Source of the DNA: Euclidia mi
Lineage: Eukaryota; Arthropoda; Insecta; Lepidoptera; Erebidae
Length of the DNA: 64,000 nucleotides
NCBI GenBank assembly: GCA_944739405.2
Contig: OX123205.2
Location: 36,538,475-36,602,474 of the forward strand
Direction of reading: 5' to 3'
In this document: positions 20,590 through 32,290 of the stretch, one piece after another
Layout: every line of letters starts with the position of its first letter
Numbering within the stretch: position 1 is the stretch's first letter
Position numbers and translations under genes: made by a program
Notes under the pieces: generated by a model
The model's database searches: none
Seen by the model: only the letters and a program-made list of their open reading frames with translations
Told to the model about the DNA's origin: nothing

Positions 20590-22752
20590 CCTACAAAATG
20601 CCAAGAAACCACCTACTGTGTTAATGGATATAGTAATCGTCATGGAGGACCTGAATGACAAGGTTGGCACAGATAACAACGGTTGTCAAAGACACATGCG
20701 CTACGAAAATGGGGCGCGATGCTTGGAGTTCTGCCAAGACAACGATCTCACCATCGGAGGCACTCTATTCTTCCACGGAGATCACCATAAATACACCTGG
20801 ACCTCACCCGATGGAGTCACCAAGAACCAAATCGACCATCTTGCCATAAGCTTCAAATGGTGTTCGTCGCTGCTCGATGTCCGCAACCGTCGTGGCGCCT
20901 ATATCGATAGCGATCACACTTTAGTGTAGTGGCTGAGATACGGCTCAAAGTTGCTCTAGCTCGGACTACAAGCGCGACCAGCAAGATAGGAAAACGATTT
21001 GAAGTCCACAAACTGCGGAACCCAGACGTAGGCGATGCCTTTAGGCTAGAGTTACGAAATCACTGGTCCGTTTTTGAAGCGGAATCTGCTTCTGTCAACA
21101 CGGAGTGGAATCGCATCAAAATGGTCTACGTAGAGACCAGCTCCGTTGTTCTTGGACACAAATCACATACACGCGACGACTGGATTTCACAGAGAACCTG
21201 GAACCTCATTGCAGAAAGACGCGAGCTCCACGTTCAACTTCTGGCAACCAGCGACGAGACAGTGCGTGAAAACCTCAGGCTGCAATACACAGATCCGCAG
21301 GAGCATCTACCGCAGTGCTCGGCACGACCGTCGAGCATGTGTGGATGGTATTGCGGATTACGCCCAACGCGCTGCCGACACCGGTAATCTACGGGAAATG
21401 TACAAGGCAACGAATACTTGAGCGGAAATTGCATCCAGAGGAAAAAGAAGCCCTTGAAGGGCAAAAGAGGCCAGTCGATCGTGACATCGGAGGGACAGCT
21501 CCTACGCTGACGGGAACACTTTGAAGAAATCTTCTGCGTTCCGAACGATCCTGACACTCCAAGCACACCCGAAAGTCTGCCAAGAAAAAGCCTCGACATT
21601 GATATTTCTCCGCCTACTGAAGAGGAAGTAATAAAAGCCGATCGCTCAAGAATGGCAAAGCTACTGGAATCGACCTGATCTTGGCAGAGATGCTTAAAGC
21701 GGACGTTCCTGCCGCTGCGAACGCGCTGATACCCCTATTGCGGAACATCTGGTCAACCGAGGAGCTACCCGACGACTGGAACAAAGGCCTCCTCATCACC
21801 GTGCCTAAGAAAGGAGACCTTAGTGAATGCGGCAACTAGAGAGGCATTACTTGCTCTCGATCCCGCCTAGGGTACTATGCAAAATCATCATCGACACAGG
21901 TTATCGGAGGCTATTGAACCTCTTCTTCGCAAAGAGCTGGCTAGTTTCCTACACAACCGATCATGCACGGACCAGATCAACCTTTCGCAATATCCTCGAA
22001 TAGTCATAAGAATGGAAGAGGGAAATTTATTTGACCTTCGTGGATTTTGTAAAAGTCTTCGGTACGCTGAGGTGAACTTGTATCTGGGACTGGCTACGTG
22101 AACTTGGTGTCCCCAAGAAGATTACAAACCTGATTAAGGCTATCTACGGGAAGTACTCTTGCAGAGTGACTCACGACGGTCTCGTTTCGGCAGACATACT
22201 AGTTCACGCGGGTGTGCGCCAAGGGTGTCTCTTTTCTCCTCTCCTCTTCCTTGTCGTCCTCGATAGCGTCATGCAAAAAGCTACTCACAGCAAACGCCGC
22301 GGCATAGAGTGGGGACTGTCCAGCGTCTTGGAAGACTTGGACTATGCCGATGACCTATGTCTGCCGAGTCACACAGGCGTTGACATGCAAGCCAAGCTGG
22401 ACGACCTACGACGAGAAGCAATGGAGAGGGGAATGAAAATCAACACCAGGAAGACACAGGAAATGAGGTGCGGCGCAACAAACTCATTGGCACAGAGGTT
22501 GTGGAAAGGGTCCACAAATTCAAATATCTTGGTAGCGTAGTGTCAGAAACTGGAGGGACCGAGGCGAGGACATCACCTCTAGAATTGCCAATGCGAGAGC
22601 AACTTTCGCACGGCTCCGTCCTGTATGGCAATGGCGTAAATTGACTAGGAGAGTTAAGCTCAAGATATTCCGGTCCAACGTTAAAACCGTGTTGCTGTAC
22701 GGATGCGAGACGTGGAAGGTCACAAAAGACATCTCGCGTCGTCTTCAGGTCG
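20590..22752 (+). pseudogene. RTE-clade retrotransposon, 5' and central part
   Basis: Endonuclease motifs are visible at 20618-20929: DLNDKVGTDNNG, IGGTLFFHGD, YTWTSPDGVTKNQIDH and SDHTLV. Reverse transcriptase motifs follow: RLSEAIEPLLRKE, GVRQGCLFSPLLF and DLDYADDLCLPSH (near 22340). Several stops and frameshifts make it non-functional. The frame is cut at 22752 by the Transib element and resumes at 55092. The start is approximate and the N-terminus of the endonuclease is not legible. Confidence 0.8.
22748..22752. other. Transib target-site duplication, left
   Basis: GGTCG, identical to 55087-55091. A 5-bp GC-rich duplication is typical of Transib. Confidence 0.9.
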
Positions 22753-22788
22753 CACTGTGGTTCGTCTAGAACATGCTAGCTGGACAAA
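22753..22788 (+). repeat. Transib left terminal inverted repeat
   Basis: Heptamer CACTGTG, then a 23-bp segment, then GACAAAATT. Pairs with 55052-55086. Confidence 0.9.
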
Positions 22789-23130
22789 ATTATTTATTGA
22801 GGTTTTTTAGTTCGTACGGCTTTATTATGATATTCTAATGGGGTATTAGCGCATAAGTATAACACCAAAAAACAGGAGGTAGGGTCACGTGTGCCAACAA
22901 AAAAAATATATATATAATAGCGTAAAAAATAACAATAGTCATAAAATATTGTGCTACTAAGGACTTGGCTTCTAATTACATAATAGGGCATTATTACTAC
23001 CTACTCAATAACAATACTTTTGACTTAAAAAATATGCAGTTAAAAAACAATATGTTGACAACTAATAATAAAGTTAGATAAGGTACACAGCTTAAAAAAA
23101 CATTAGTAAAATATTATTTACAACTTCTAT

Positions 23131-24479
23131 TTATTCTGCATCACTAAATTCTTCTTCTGAAGAATCATCTACCATATAATCTGACATATTTTGATGAGAA
23201 CTACAATGACTTACACTAGACCTTACATTTACAGGAGGGGGTATAATTAATTCTAAAACCTCAGAAGGAAGTTTACTCGTCGGTTTTTTCGGCACTTCCC
23301 TAAGGCCATTTATTACAGGATCAGATGTAATTAGCAACATATTAAGTAAATCCCTATTCGTGGCAATACGTGAATATTTTCGAGTATTGTGCTCCCGGAA
23401 CCTCCTATAATCCTTATTACGCGCTTCCTGAGCTTCTTCAGAAAGCTGCCCAATAGGTAAAAGAGCCGATCTCACAATTTCTACACTGTGCACAAGAATT
23501 TTGTGCACAGTAACAGGCATTTTATACCACGAATAGAGACTAAGATACAATTTTTTTGTGTCCTGTGTAAAAGAATTAAATTTAACAACATCAATATCGT
23601 AACCCGAAGCTAAAGTTCTAAGGATAGTGCCAAAGTTCTTAATTAGTGTCACATCTATACCTGTAATATAAGAAGCCTGTTCAGGATTCTCAAAAAACCG
23701 ACGAGCAGTATTCCCATCATTCGTATTACCAAATCCTGCTTTTGGTTTATCTACAATTAAACCCATTTCAATCTTAAACCTTTCTTGGATACGAGCCGAA
23801 CGTTGCTTCACATTTTCTTTGTCAATTTGACCTCGAAGTTGCCATTTCTTAACTTCAAGACGATAGCTTATGTGAAGCAAACATTCAAAAGACCGGATCC
23901 AAGCGTGAAGGGGAGATATACCAAAACCAAGAGTTTCCTTATTTACAACAAATTCCCTAGACTCATCATTCATAAATTTAGGAGTAGCTCCACAAATGTA
24001 ACATTTAAGTGCTGACGAAGTTTCAGTCATAGCGTTGCACACTTTACCATCAATCATCGTGAACAGTAATTCGTGTTTGACTGATATCTCTTTACCATCT
24101 ATATTACCTATTGTTGGCACCAATTGGTTTACTTCCTCCAAAATCTTATTGGTTTCTATTATAGTAAAATCTGTTGTTTCTTTGGAGAAAATAAACTTAA
24201 TCGGTCGACAATACATGGTAGAAGATGGTCGAGGATTCTGCCAAGCAACTCTACCACTATTGTCACGTAACTGGAGTGGCACGAATGAGAACATAAACAA
24301 AAACTCATCTGTGTCTTCACTGTTTGAGAATTTTTGTTTGTAAGTGACCGGAACTTCCATCACACCCCCACTTGCTAACAAGGGAGAGTGATGAGCCAGA
24401 ATCTACAGATTTTAAAACTTCACGCTGTGCACAAATTAGACGTTCAGCTGTTTTATTTAAAACCGCCTGAAGTTTAATT
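23131..24479 (-). pseudogene. Transib transposase, catalytic C-terminal part
   Basis: This part carries the RNase H-like DDE core related to RAG1. Seen on the minus strand: SKWGCDGSSG (first Asp, near 24360), TMIDGKVCNAMTETSSALKC with the ICGATPKFMNDES zinc-binding-like segment (second Asp, near 24050), and SEEAQEARNKDYRRFREHNT (candidate catalytic Glu, near 23440). The C-terminal tail is acidic and serine-rich (SSEEEFSDAE). A frameshift near 24345 separates SKWGCDGSSGH from TYKQKFSNSEDTDEF. Upstream, the frame is cut by the Gypsy insertion at 24480; IKLQAVLNKTAERL directly follows the insertion point. The assignment rests on family motifs and on the TIR and target-duplication evidence. Confidence 0.88.
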
Positions 24480-24483
24480 TCTG

Positions 24484-26107
24484 TTTGGAGATACTTTGGA
24501 GAATGAAGGTATGGTATGTAGAAATGATATTCTTGACTCCAGGATTCAGAATAATTTATTCGTAATTTAGTGCTGTTTATATACAAAATGTACAACTAGG
24601 CTGAGCCAATCTAAATGCAGATAAATAGAAATGTAAAATGTTCAAAACAATCAACCAATTAATTTAGAGTACAATCGGCCAATAATATTTGAGTTGAGTT
24701 TACGTAAGTAATCCGCCAGGTGGTTCATACGTCGCGCGAGCGTTTTCCCGCGCAAACGGGAACATACTTATACTGGTGGCATTTAGGCATGTTCACAACG
24801 GCTATAAACCAAAAACGCGTTTCAACGTTATGCTATAAATTAAGAGCAGACTATTTTTTATGCTATAATATATTAGTAACACACATTGTAGCAAAAATGC
24901 GACAGCGTTCGATTTCGTTATGTTTTTAGCGTTTTAACTGCATGCTTGTTTTCGTGAAACAGATGTCAGATATGTAACGGAGTGTTCTTTCGTTGGATCT
25001 AGCGCGGATTTTGATTTATATAGAAACTAGCTTTTGCCCACAACTTCGTACAACAAACATCAAAATGATTCCAAACTTGTCCAACTTTAGGCATATTTAC
25101 AACTATTATTTTGTATTGACTTACTATATTACACTTAAACAAAATATTTACAAGTAACTAACAATTTTTGACCATGTATATGTATGTACACGCGACATAA
25201 CAGACACAGATAAAAATTCAAAAGTTCAAAACGAAATGCGCGAGAGCTATATCACATATTTGTAACACAGCTCGCTGACAGCAGAACCGAAAACGAACTG
25301 CGCTTTTGAAATGCTTTTTATCTGCGCCTGCGCTTTTTTAGTACTTGCGCTTTTTCGTTTTGCTACATTTGATAGAGATAGCAAATCTCAAACTGTGCGA
25401 AAGAAAGAGCGAGCAACATGACATGACAGTATGTAATCAGTATACAATTGATTTTCGCTCTTATTTTAATGGTGCAAAAGTTGATTAATATAAATATACA
25501 AGACACGATGACATCTTGTGGCGACGCAATAGAACTAACAGGTAACATCGATCATCATTTTACCATATGCCATCAGATTGTATTAATATCGCATTTTTGC
25601 ATTACTTGTCTATACTCAAGTAATCTTCATCAAAATATAAAAAAAAATATTAAAAACGGATAGCATAGCTGATTGGAGTGGAAATAAATAGCATACTGCT
25701 TCTGCTATATTTTGTAAACGGCGTTTTTTTTCTGCTATGTAATATAACGAGCACCCTTATGGCATTTGCCGGTCACTCGTCGAGCGAAGATGTCGTGCGT
25801 TCGCGCGTCAGCGGGCACGGCGTGCGTCGACGTAATAATATTTGCAGAGCGAAGATTTCTTGAAGTCGTCAGCGTGTGTATCTTCGGGTTCGCAAGAGAA
25901 CTCTTCTTGTTTCTATTTAACGTTGCAAAAGTCTATAAAACTGTTCTTTTCAGAACAACAACAAAAGTCCTTGAACAGTCCTTGTCAGGACTATTATTAC
26001 TGTTTCTATTTAAGCACTTAAGTCCTTTTCAGGGCTGTGTGTATCCATGTTTCTATTTACACATCACAAAAGTCACTGTAGGCACTGCTAGGTATAGGAT
26101 AGCTACA
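24484..26107 (-). repeat. Gypsy LTR with both flanks TCTG, interrupted by a hAT
   Basis: Starts TTTGGAGATACTTTGGAG and ends GGATAGCTACA on plus (TGTAGC... on minus). TCTG flanks it on both sides (24480-24483 and 26108-26111), so on its own it looks like a solo LTR in the transposase. Confidence 0.8.
24785..25759. mobile_element. hAT-like non-autonomous element in the LTR
   Basis: Flanked by TGGCATTT (24777-24784 and 25760-25767). The intact site is seen in the LTR at 38571-39211. The ends AGGCATGTTC and TAAGGGTGCTC (inverse of right end) are only loosely alike. 975 bp with no transposase frame. Confidence 0.65.
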
Positions 26108-26354
26108 TCTGCACGCGTTTCGCTTATAAAAATCTGTTCCTCGGGAGGGTAGCATTAAATTTTTGCCTGCCTAACACTATAAAATGATGGGAATACCTGG
26201 TGTCCTGCCTTGATGCTCCATTTCCTCGTTTGTTTATAAGAGTGGCTCGTGGATTTGGCATCCACATAATATGCCAAAGCCTCCTCTTTGGACAAACATC
26301 TTGGTTGTTCGCGTACCTTTTCACCCACATATCTTTTTATTTCTTGGCACTTTC
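26108..26354 (-). pseudogene. Duplicated Transib transposase fragment
   Basis: Nearly identical to 39212-39459, including the LTR junction. It differs in having the unshifted YSVRQAKI reading but a TAA in place of the following Glu codon. It is cut on the right by the Jockey 3' fragment. Confidence 0.85.
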
Positions 26355-27095
26355 CTCGCTACGTGAGGAACGATGTCATCCAGCGGGACACCCGCATCGA
26401 GAGCCTGGACGCCTACATCCGCCGTATGTTCGTGGGGATGTTTGAGCGAGCCGACGCCTCGGCCTGGGACCACGTCCGGGACCTGGCCCCCTGGCACGCT
26501 CGCTCCCAGGACAAGAAGAAGCTGCCCCGAGACCTCATCATTGACCACGACGACTCTGCGGACGCTGCGGCTGCCCCGGGTAACCGCCGTCCCCTCTAAC
26601 ATGACAACCCCTTTCACAACTCTGTTGCAGTTGGCCGCCCCTTTCCGCGCGACATCTGCGCGTATCACCCAGGATACGCGCATCATGCGCGCGCGCGGAC
26701 GACCACCGCAACAGCGACGCCAAGGATTCGACACCCATACCACCACGTCGACATCAAGCCAGATGTCGACCAACACCTCCACACCACACCATCAAGACCT
26801 CCGCAGGCCGCACGTAAGTCGCCGTCCGCGTCGCTGGCTTCACGGAGCTGGGCCTCCCTCGGTTCGCCGGGGGTCTCACCTGGCTCGTGTTGACCGCCCG
26901 GACGGCGTGAAGATCTAGCGGCCTGCGCGTACACGCGCGTACACGCCTTCTAGGTCCCTAAGGGCAACTACTGCCCGCCCCCAGGACCTGCCCTTATTAA
27001 AGGGCAGGAGAAAGGAACCCGCTTGCGGGGGGCTAAACTGCCCCGAACAAGCCTCTGCACGCCCTTTACGGGGCGTCGCGACGATCTACGTTGGG
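26355..27095 (+). pseudogene. 5'-truncated Jockey-type retrotransposon
   Basis: It matches the last part of the full-length element: VIQRDTRxESLDAYIRR (46993 region) to the 3' UTR. Stops by divergence are few but only the C-terminus remains. The 3' UTR has the same stem-loop layout (CTGCCCTTATTAAAGGGCAG, GCCCTTTACGGGGC) and, like the full copy, no poly(A). Confidence 0.8.
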
Positions 27096-27447
27096 GCGGC
27101 TCCATTTGCCGGTCACTCGTCGAGCGAAGATGTCGTGCGTTCGCGCGTCAGCGGGCACGGCATGCGTCGACGTAATAATATTTGCAGAGCGAAGATTTCT
27201 TGAAGTCGTCAGCGTGTGTATCTTCGGGTTCGCAAGAGAACTCTTCTTGTTTCTATTTAACGTTGCAAAAGTCTATAAAACTGTTCTTTTCAGAACAACA
27301 ACAAAAGTCCTTGAACAGTCCTTGTCAGGACTATTATTACTGTTTCTATTTAAGCACTTAAGTCCTTTTCAGGGCTTTGTGTATCCATGTTTCTATTTAC
27401 ACATCACAAAAGTCATTGTAGGCACTGCTAGGTATAGGATAGCTACA
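27096..27447 (-). repeat. Gypsy copy 1, 3' LTR remainder next to the integrase
   Basis: Starts CGGCTCCATTTGCCGG, a form shared with copy 2, and ends GATAGCTACA. On the minus strand it is preceded by the purine tract GAAGGGGAGTAC. Confidence 0.8.
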
Positions 27448-27457
27448 GTACTCCCCT

Positions 27458-28669
27458 TCAAGCGAAGCGTACCGGCAGCTTGATGGTGCGACCGGAACGT
27501 GTTGTTTTGATGTCCGTTTGCGGCGGCGGCGTCGGCGTCGTAGAGTTCGCCGGCGCAGGTACTTGTTGTTTGGTAAGGTTATAATGCGGTAAGGTAACTT
27601 CGGTATCCTTGGTAACGGTAAGGTTATTGGTTTTCTGGGTAATGGTAATGTTGCTTGAAGGTAATGTGTTGTTATGGTTTGCTGGTATATTATCACTATC
27701 TTCTAATACGACGTAAGCAGGTTTCAGTCGATCGATTGAAATGTTTGCTTGTCGGTCCGGTAATTGAACACAATACACTTTGTCTGTTCGGCTTATAACC
27801 TTGTAGGGTCCTTCGTAGGGTGTCTGTAGTGGCTTACGAACTGAATCTACTCGAACGAACACGTGACTGCAATTTAGTAGGTCTTTATGCACGAAAATAT
27901 TTCTATTATTATTATGATGCTCGGTGAATGCTTGAGGTTTGTTGCTATGAATGATTTCACGTAGCTTCTCGACGTAGGTATAATCCATAGCTGTAGGTGT
28001 GTATGCGCTTGATGTGAAAAAGTCTCCTGGTAGGCGTAAAATGCATCCGTAGGTTAATTCAGCGGGACTCACGCCGGTGTCAGTGCGCAGAGCGGCGCGT
28101 AATCCCAATAATATTGTAGGTATTTCATCGATCCACGAGCGCGTGTCGGTGAGCTTTGCGCGTAATGCATTTTTGAGTGAGCGATGCCAACGTTCGATGA
28201 TTCCGTTGCTTTGCGGGTGATAAGGAGTAGTTCGATTTTTCTTGATACCCATTAGTTTCATGAGGTTTTGAAATAGTTGGCTCTCGAACTGTCGACCTTG
28301 ATCTGATGTTAGTGTAGCCGGGCATCCGAAGCGAGATATCCAATGTTGATAGACGATGTTCGCTATTTGATCAGCTGTTATTTCCTCTGTTGGTACGGCC
28401 TCAGGCCATCTCGTAAAACGGTCAATCATAGTTACGAGATATCGATGACCTTGAACAGTTGTAGGTAGCGGTCCAACGAAGTCTATGTGTACGTGTTGAA
28501 AACGATCGGTTGGCGGGAAAGATGCGATGCTTGAATGGGTGTGACGATGTATCTTGCCTTTCTGACATTGAATACAGGTTCGCGTCCAGCGGCTGATATC
28601 TGCATTCATTGAAGGCCAGAAGTATTTCTGTGTTGTGAGCTTGCGAGTTGTACGGGTACCAGGATGACT
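27458..28669 (-). pseudogene. Gypsy copy 1 integrase
   Basis: About 400 open codons from SHPGTRTTRKLTTQKYFWPS to the LTR. Visible features are the HHCC zinc-binding segment (HPGT...CIQCQKGK), catalytic D in HIDFVGPLP, D in TSDQGRQFES and E in NGIIERWHRSLK, then a C-terminal domain (VRKPLQTPYEGPYKVISRTD). The frame itself is intact, but it is cut from RT by the TA element at 28672, so it cannot be made as part of pol. Confidence 0.85.
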
Positions 28670-28671
28670 TA

Positions 28672-30138
28672 GGATCATTTCGCCTGTTCGCGTCCATTTA
28701 GTGCAGTTGGCAAGTTTGAAGGAGAAAATAAAAATGTTCCAGCAAATTTATTCAATGAAAAATTTATGTAATGCGTTCATTATATAGTCTATTTTAATAA
28801 TAACTTTCAGTTTTGTTCGAAACTTGTTGTGTTTTTTTTTTAAATAGACAAACTTCAAAATATGGCATTTTACCCAGTTTGCGTCCAAAAAATCCAAATT
28901 GCGTCCACCTGTGGACCAGTTCGCGTCCACCAGCTTAGTCTTAACAATATCAGCCTTATAATCCTTCATATAAGGGTGATATTGTTAAGACAATATAAAG
29001 AAAGATTGGCTTTTAACAATTTCTACATTTAAGATTAAAGTTATAAAAAATCTACATTATTATCATTATTAAATCACTTTATAGAAACTATAAATAACTA
29101 TTTATTGTTCTCAACATCGATGGAACTTAAAATCAAAGATAAAAAAATAATGATACATATTGTCCAATATTGTGGTCTTCGGAATAGCATAATTTTTACA
29201 TAATTATGTACATATTTGTCTTATCGATTTCTTCTTCTCACGAATATCACAAAACGCTTTCTTTATTTAATCATCTTTTGTATTTTTTTTCCTTCTTCTT
29301 TCTTGTCTCCTAAGAACTCATCTTGAATAGAAAAAATATGGAATAAAAGAAATTAAATGTAATAATTAAATTTTAAACTCAGTCTTAATCAAAAATGCAT
29401 TATAAATTATAAAAAAATATATATAATGTATTTATGCGATCATTTCTATTTCATGAAAATATGGACGCAATTTGTTATAATATTATCCCTTGCAGGTATA
29501 GTTTGCGTCCACTTGTGATCGATTATTATATCGATTGTATCTTTTATTACAATCATAATAATGTGGACGCAAATTGGTCATTACAATTGCATACTAAATA
29601 AACAAAATCCCAATTTCTCTCTCATATTTAAATTACATAAATATAAACAACTAAAGAAATCATAAATAGACGAGTTCGCGTCCATTGTGGACGCAAAGTG
29701 GAAGTTTTATAAATTCGGTGTTCTAATTCGCGTCCACCTTATTTTAATTGTTACCTATAAAAAAAACAAGCTAATTCATAATTCATACTATTCGTCTTTT
29801 CATTATTAATGTCTAGAAACAGCTATGTATCCTAAAATTCACATAAAACAATAAAATACTTACCGTCAAACACGCCGCTGCACACTATTTTTTTATTTAT
29901 ATCCCGCGCATCTGCACTCTTTTGTTGAACAAACGAGATTAACAAATTTTTTTAAACAGGATATCTGGGCGCACGGCACTTTTGTCTATTTGTGCGTGTC
30001 TCTTATACGTCGAGGTATTGGCGATACTGACTTTTTATTTTATTAGTGTGTTTGTATACTTATTTCCGAGCATTTTTAAAGGGAGGTCCGCAAAATGGAC
30101 GCGAATAGGGGGATGGACGCGAACAGGCGAAATGACCC
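28672..30138. mobile_element. TA-flanked DNA transposon remnant dense in GCGTCCA motifs
   Basis: Ends GGATCATTTCGCCTGTTCGC and, inverted at the right, GGGTCATTTCGCCTGTTCGC; the inverted repeats run 25 bp with one mismatch. TA is duplicated (28670-28671, 30139-30140) and copy 2 shows the empty site. About 12 GCGTCCA or TGGACGC motifs lie within it. It also contains the palindrome-like CTTAACAATATCAGCC ... GGGTGATATTGTTAAG. 1467 bp with no transposase. Tc1/mariner-like by target site. Confidence 0.82.
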
Positions 30139-30285
30139 TATGTTGTGAACATTGTTGAAAACTTCTTTTCTGTATGGCTCGGGGATGTATGGGCGAATAT
30201 GTGACGTAGATGTTTCGCAATATAGTTCGATGTCAGTATTAGGAATTGTTATTTTCTTGAGCGCGAGGTGATCGTCGCGTAGTAA

Positions 30286-30520
30286 AGGCCTTGCCACACG
30301 GCACAATTTTACCACTGATCAAATTTTCAATCGAATTGGCTTTGCCCGTCTACACGACACAACCAAATCACTGATTTTCATTCCGTCCACCCGATTGGTT
30401 AAAATCTGGTGGTACCGCCCACCCGATGAACACGAGTTGGACCACTGGCGTCTACACGTCACGATTTCATCAAGTGATTTAGTCAAGTTGGACGTAAAAT
30501 TGGGCCGTGTGGCAAGGCCT
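30286..30520. mobile_element. Harbinger-like MITE
   Basis: Ends AGGCCTTGCCACACGGC and its inverse GCCGTGTGGCAAGGCCT. A 3-bp TAA duplication (30283-30285, 30521-30523). The empty site is in copy 2 (CGCGTAGTAATTGTTG). 235 bp. Confidence 0.85.
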
Positions 30521-31708
30521 TAATTGTTGTATAGTGCTGTCTCTTTCTTGCGCTGTTGCTATGTCGTTGTAGTTGATAGCGGACGGGCAAGTTATGGTTG
30601 CTATGCGACTAAGGGCGTCTGCGACGATATTTTGTTTACCGCTTACGTGCCTTATATCGGTGGAGAAAGCGGAAATGAATAATAATTGTCTCGTTCGCTT
30701 CGGTGTCTCGGTGGTGGAGTTGATCTTGCTCATTGCGAATGTTAGCGGCTTGTGATCGGTGAATATAATGAGATGACGTCCTTCGAAAATTTTTCGGAAA
30801 TGTTTGACGGCCATGTAAATAGCTAGTAATTCTCGATCATAGGTAGAATACTTCAGTTGCGCGTCGTTGAATTTCTTAGAGAAGTATCCGAGCGGCTGCC
30901 ATGTTTCGTTTAAGTATTGTTGAATTACGGCACCGGCTGATGTGTCCGATGCGTCACAGAATAGAGCGAGTGTTGCGTGGTGAGATGGATGAGCAAGTAA
31001 AGCTGCGGTGATGATGCTTGCTTTACATTGTTCAAAGGCTTGTGTTGCTTCGTCGGACAATGTGATTGCAGTTTTATCTCGTTTCTTTACGTTATTTAGG
31101 TATGAATTCAATGGTGCTTGTAGTGAGGCGGCGTTGGGAATGTGATCGCGGTAGAAATTTAACATTCCTAGGAATCTCCGTAGTTCTTCTATTGTCTTGG
31201 GTTTGGGGTAATCAGTGATAGCTTTGATCTTCTGTTCGGGAGGCTTGATACCATCTTTTGATACATGATAACCGAGGAACTGAACTTCGGACTTGCCTAG
31301 GTTGTATTTAGCGGGGTTGATGGTGATACCATGTTCTTCTAATCTCTTCAGGACGGTGTGGAGGTGTTCTCGATGCTGGGTCTCGTGTTCCGAAGCGATT
31401 AGTATATCATCTATGAATGGATATACAAAATCTAGTCCTCGCAGTACTTCGTGAATGTAACGTTGAAACGTTTGTCCTGCGTTCTTCAAACCGGGACACA
31501 TTCGTGGGAATTCAAATAAACCCATTGGTGTGATAATAGCGGTTTTCTCGATGTCCTCTTCTCTTATGCTCAGTTGTTGGTAGGCTCGGTTGAGGTCTAT
31601 TGTTGAGAAGATAGTCTTGCCTGAGAGATGATGTGTGAAATCTTTGACGCGTGGAACGGGATAGCGATCGGGTTTTGTGATAGCGTTGAGTCGCCGATAG
31701 TCTCCGCA

Positions 31709-31914
31709 GACTCGAATGTCACCATTCTTCTTCGGGACGATGTGAAGCGGTGATGACCATGGACTCTTGCTTGGCCTGCATAACCCTTGTTCAATCATAT
31801 TTTCAAGAACAGACTCGAATGTCACCATTCTTCTTCGGGACGATGTGAAGCGGTGATGACCATGGACTCTTGCTTGGCCTGCATAACCCTTGTTCAATCA
31901 TATTTTCAAACTCT
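31709..31914. repeat. 103-bp tandem duplication in RT
   Basis: GACTCGAATGTCACCATTC begins at 31709 and again at 31812. 103 is not a multiple of three, so it breaks the frame. Copy 2 has a single unit. Confidence 0.9.
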
Positions 31915-32290
31915 TTCTTCACGATTTCATATCGGTGCGGTGGTATGGGGCGAGCGCGGCTATGTATTGGTGGGCCTTCTGTTTCAATGTAATGTTGCAC
32001 GTTGATAGAAGAGTTTACTGCATTGAAGTGAGACGTGTGATGCCGGGATATTGCGCTAAAATGTCGTGATACGACTGTGACTTGTCGATGGTGTACACTG
32101 TAGGCATGTTTGAAATGCGAACTGGGGCGTTGACCTTGAGATTCGTGACGCCGTCGATCAATCTTCTGTTTTTCAAATCGACGATAAGTTGGTGATGTTT
32201 GAGAAAGTCAGCGCCGAGTATAGGTCTTGAAACGTCGGCGACAATGAACTTCCATTTGTATGGGCGTCGTAGGTTGAAGTCGAGCGTTAA

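Larger units (their letters stand above)
30139..32286 (-). pseudogene. Gypsy copy 1 reverse transcriptase and RNase H
   Basis: Minus strand. RT motifs are GDYRRLNAITKPDRYPVPRV, STIDLNRAYQQLSI and FIDDILIAS (FIDD active site). RNase H motifs are LALFCDASDTSAGA, YDRELLAIY and FTDHKPLTFA. It is broken by a MITE at 30286-30520 and by a 103-bp tandem duplication (31709-31811 and 31812-31914) that shifts the frame at the RT N-terminus. It continues to the TTAA insertion at 32287. Confidence 0.85.

Noticed and set aside
26321..26918. Open frames of 153 and 181 codons on both strands
   Set aside because: Shadows in the GC-rich truncated Jockey end; the real frame is the ORF2 C-terminus.
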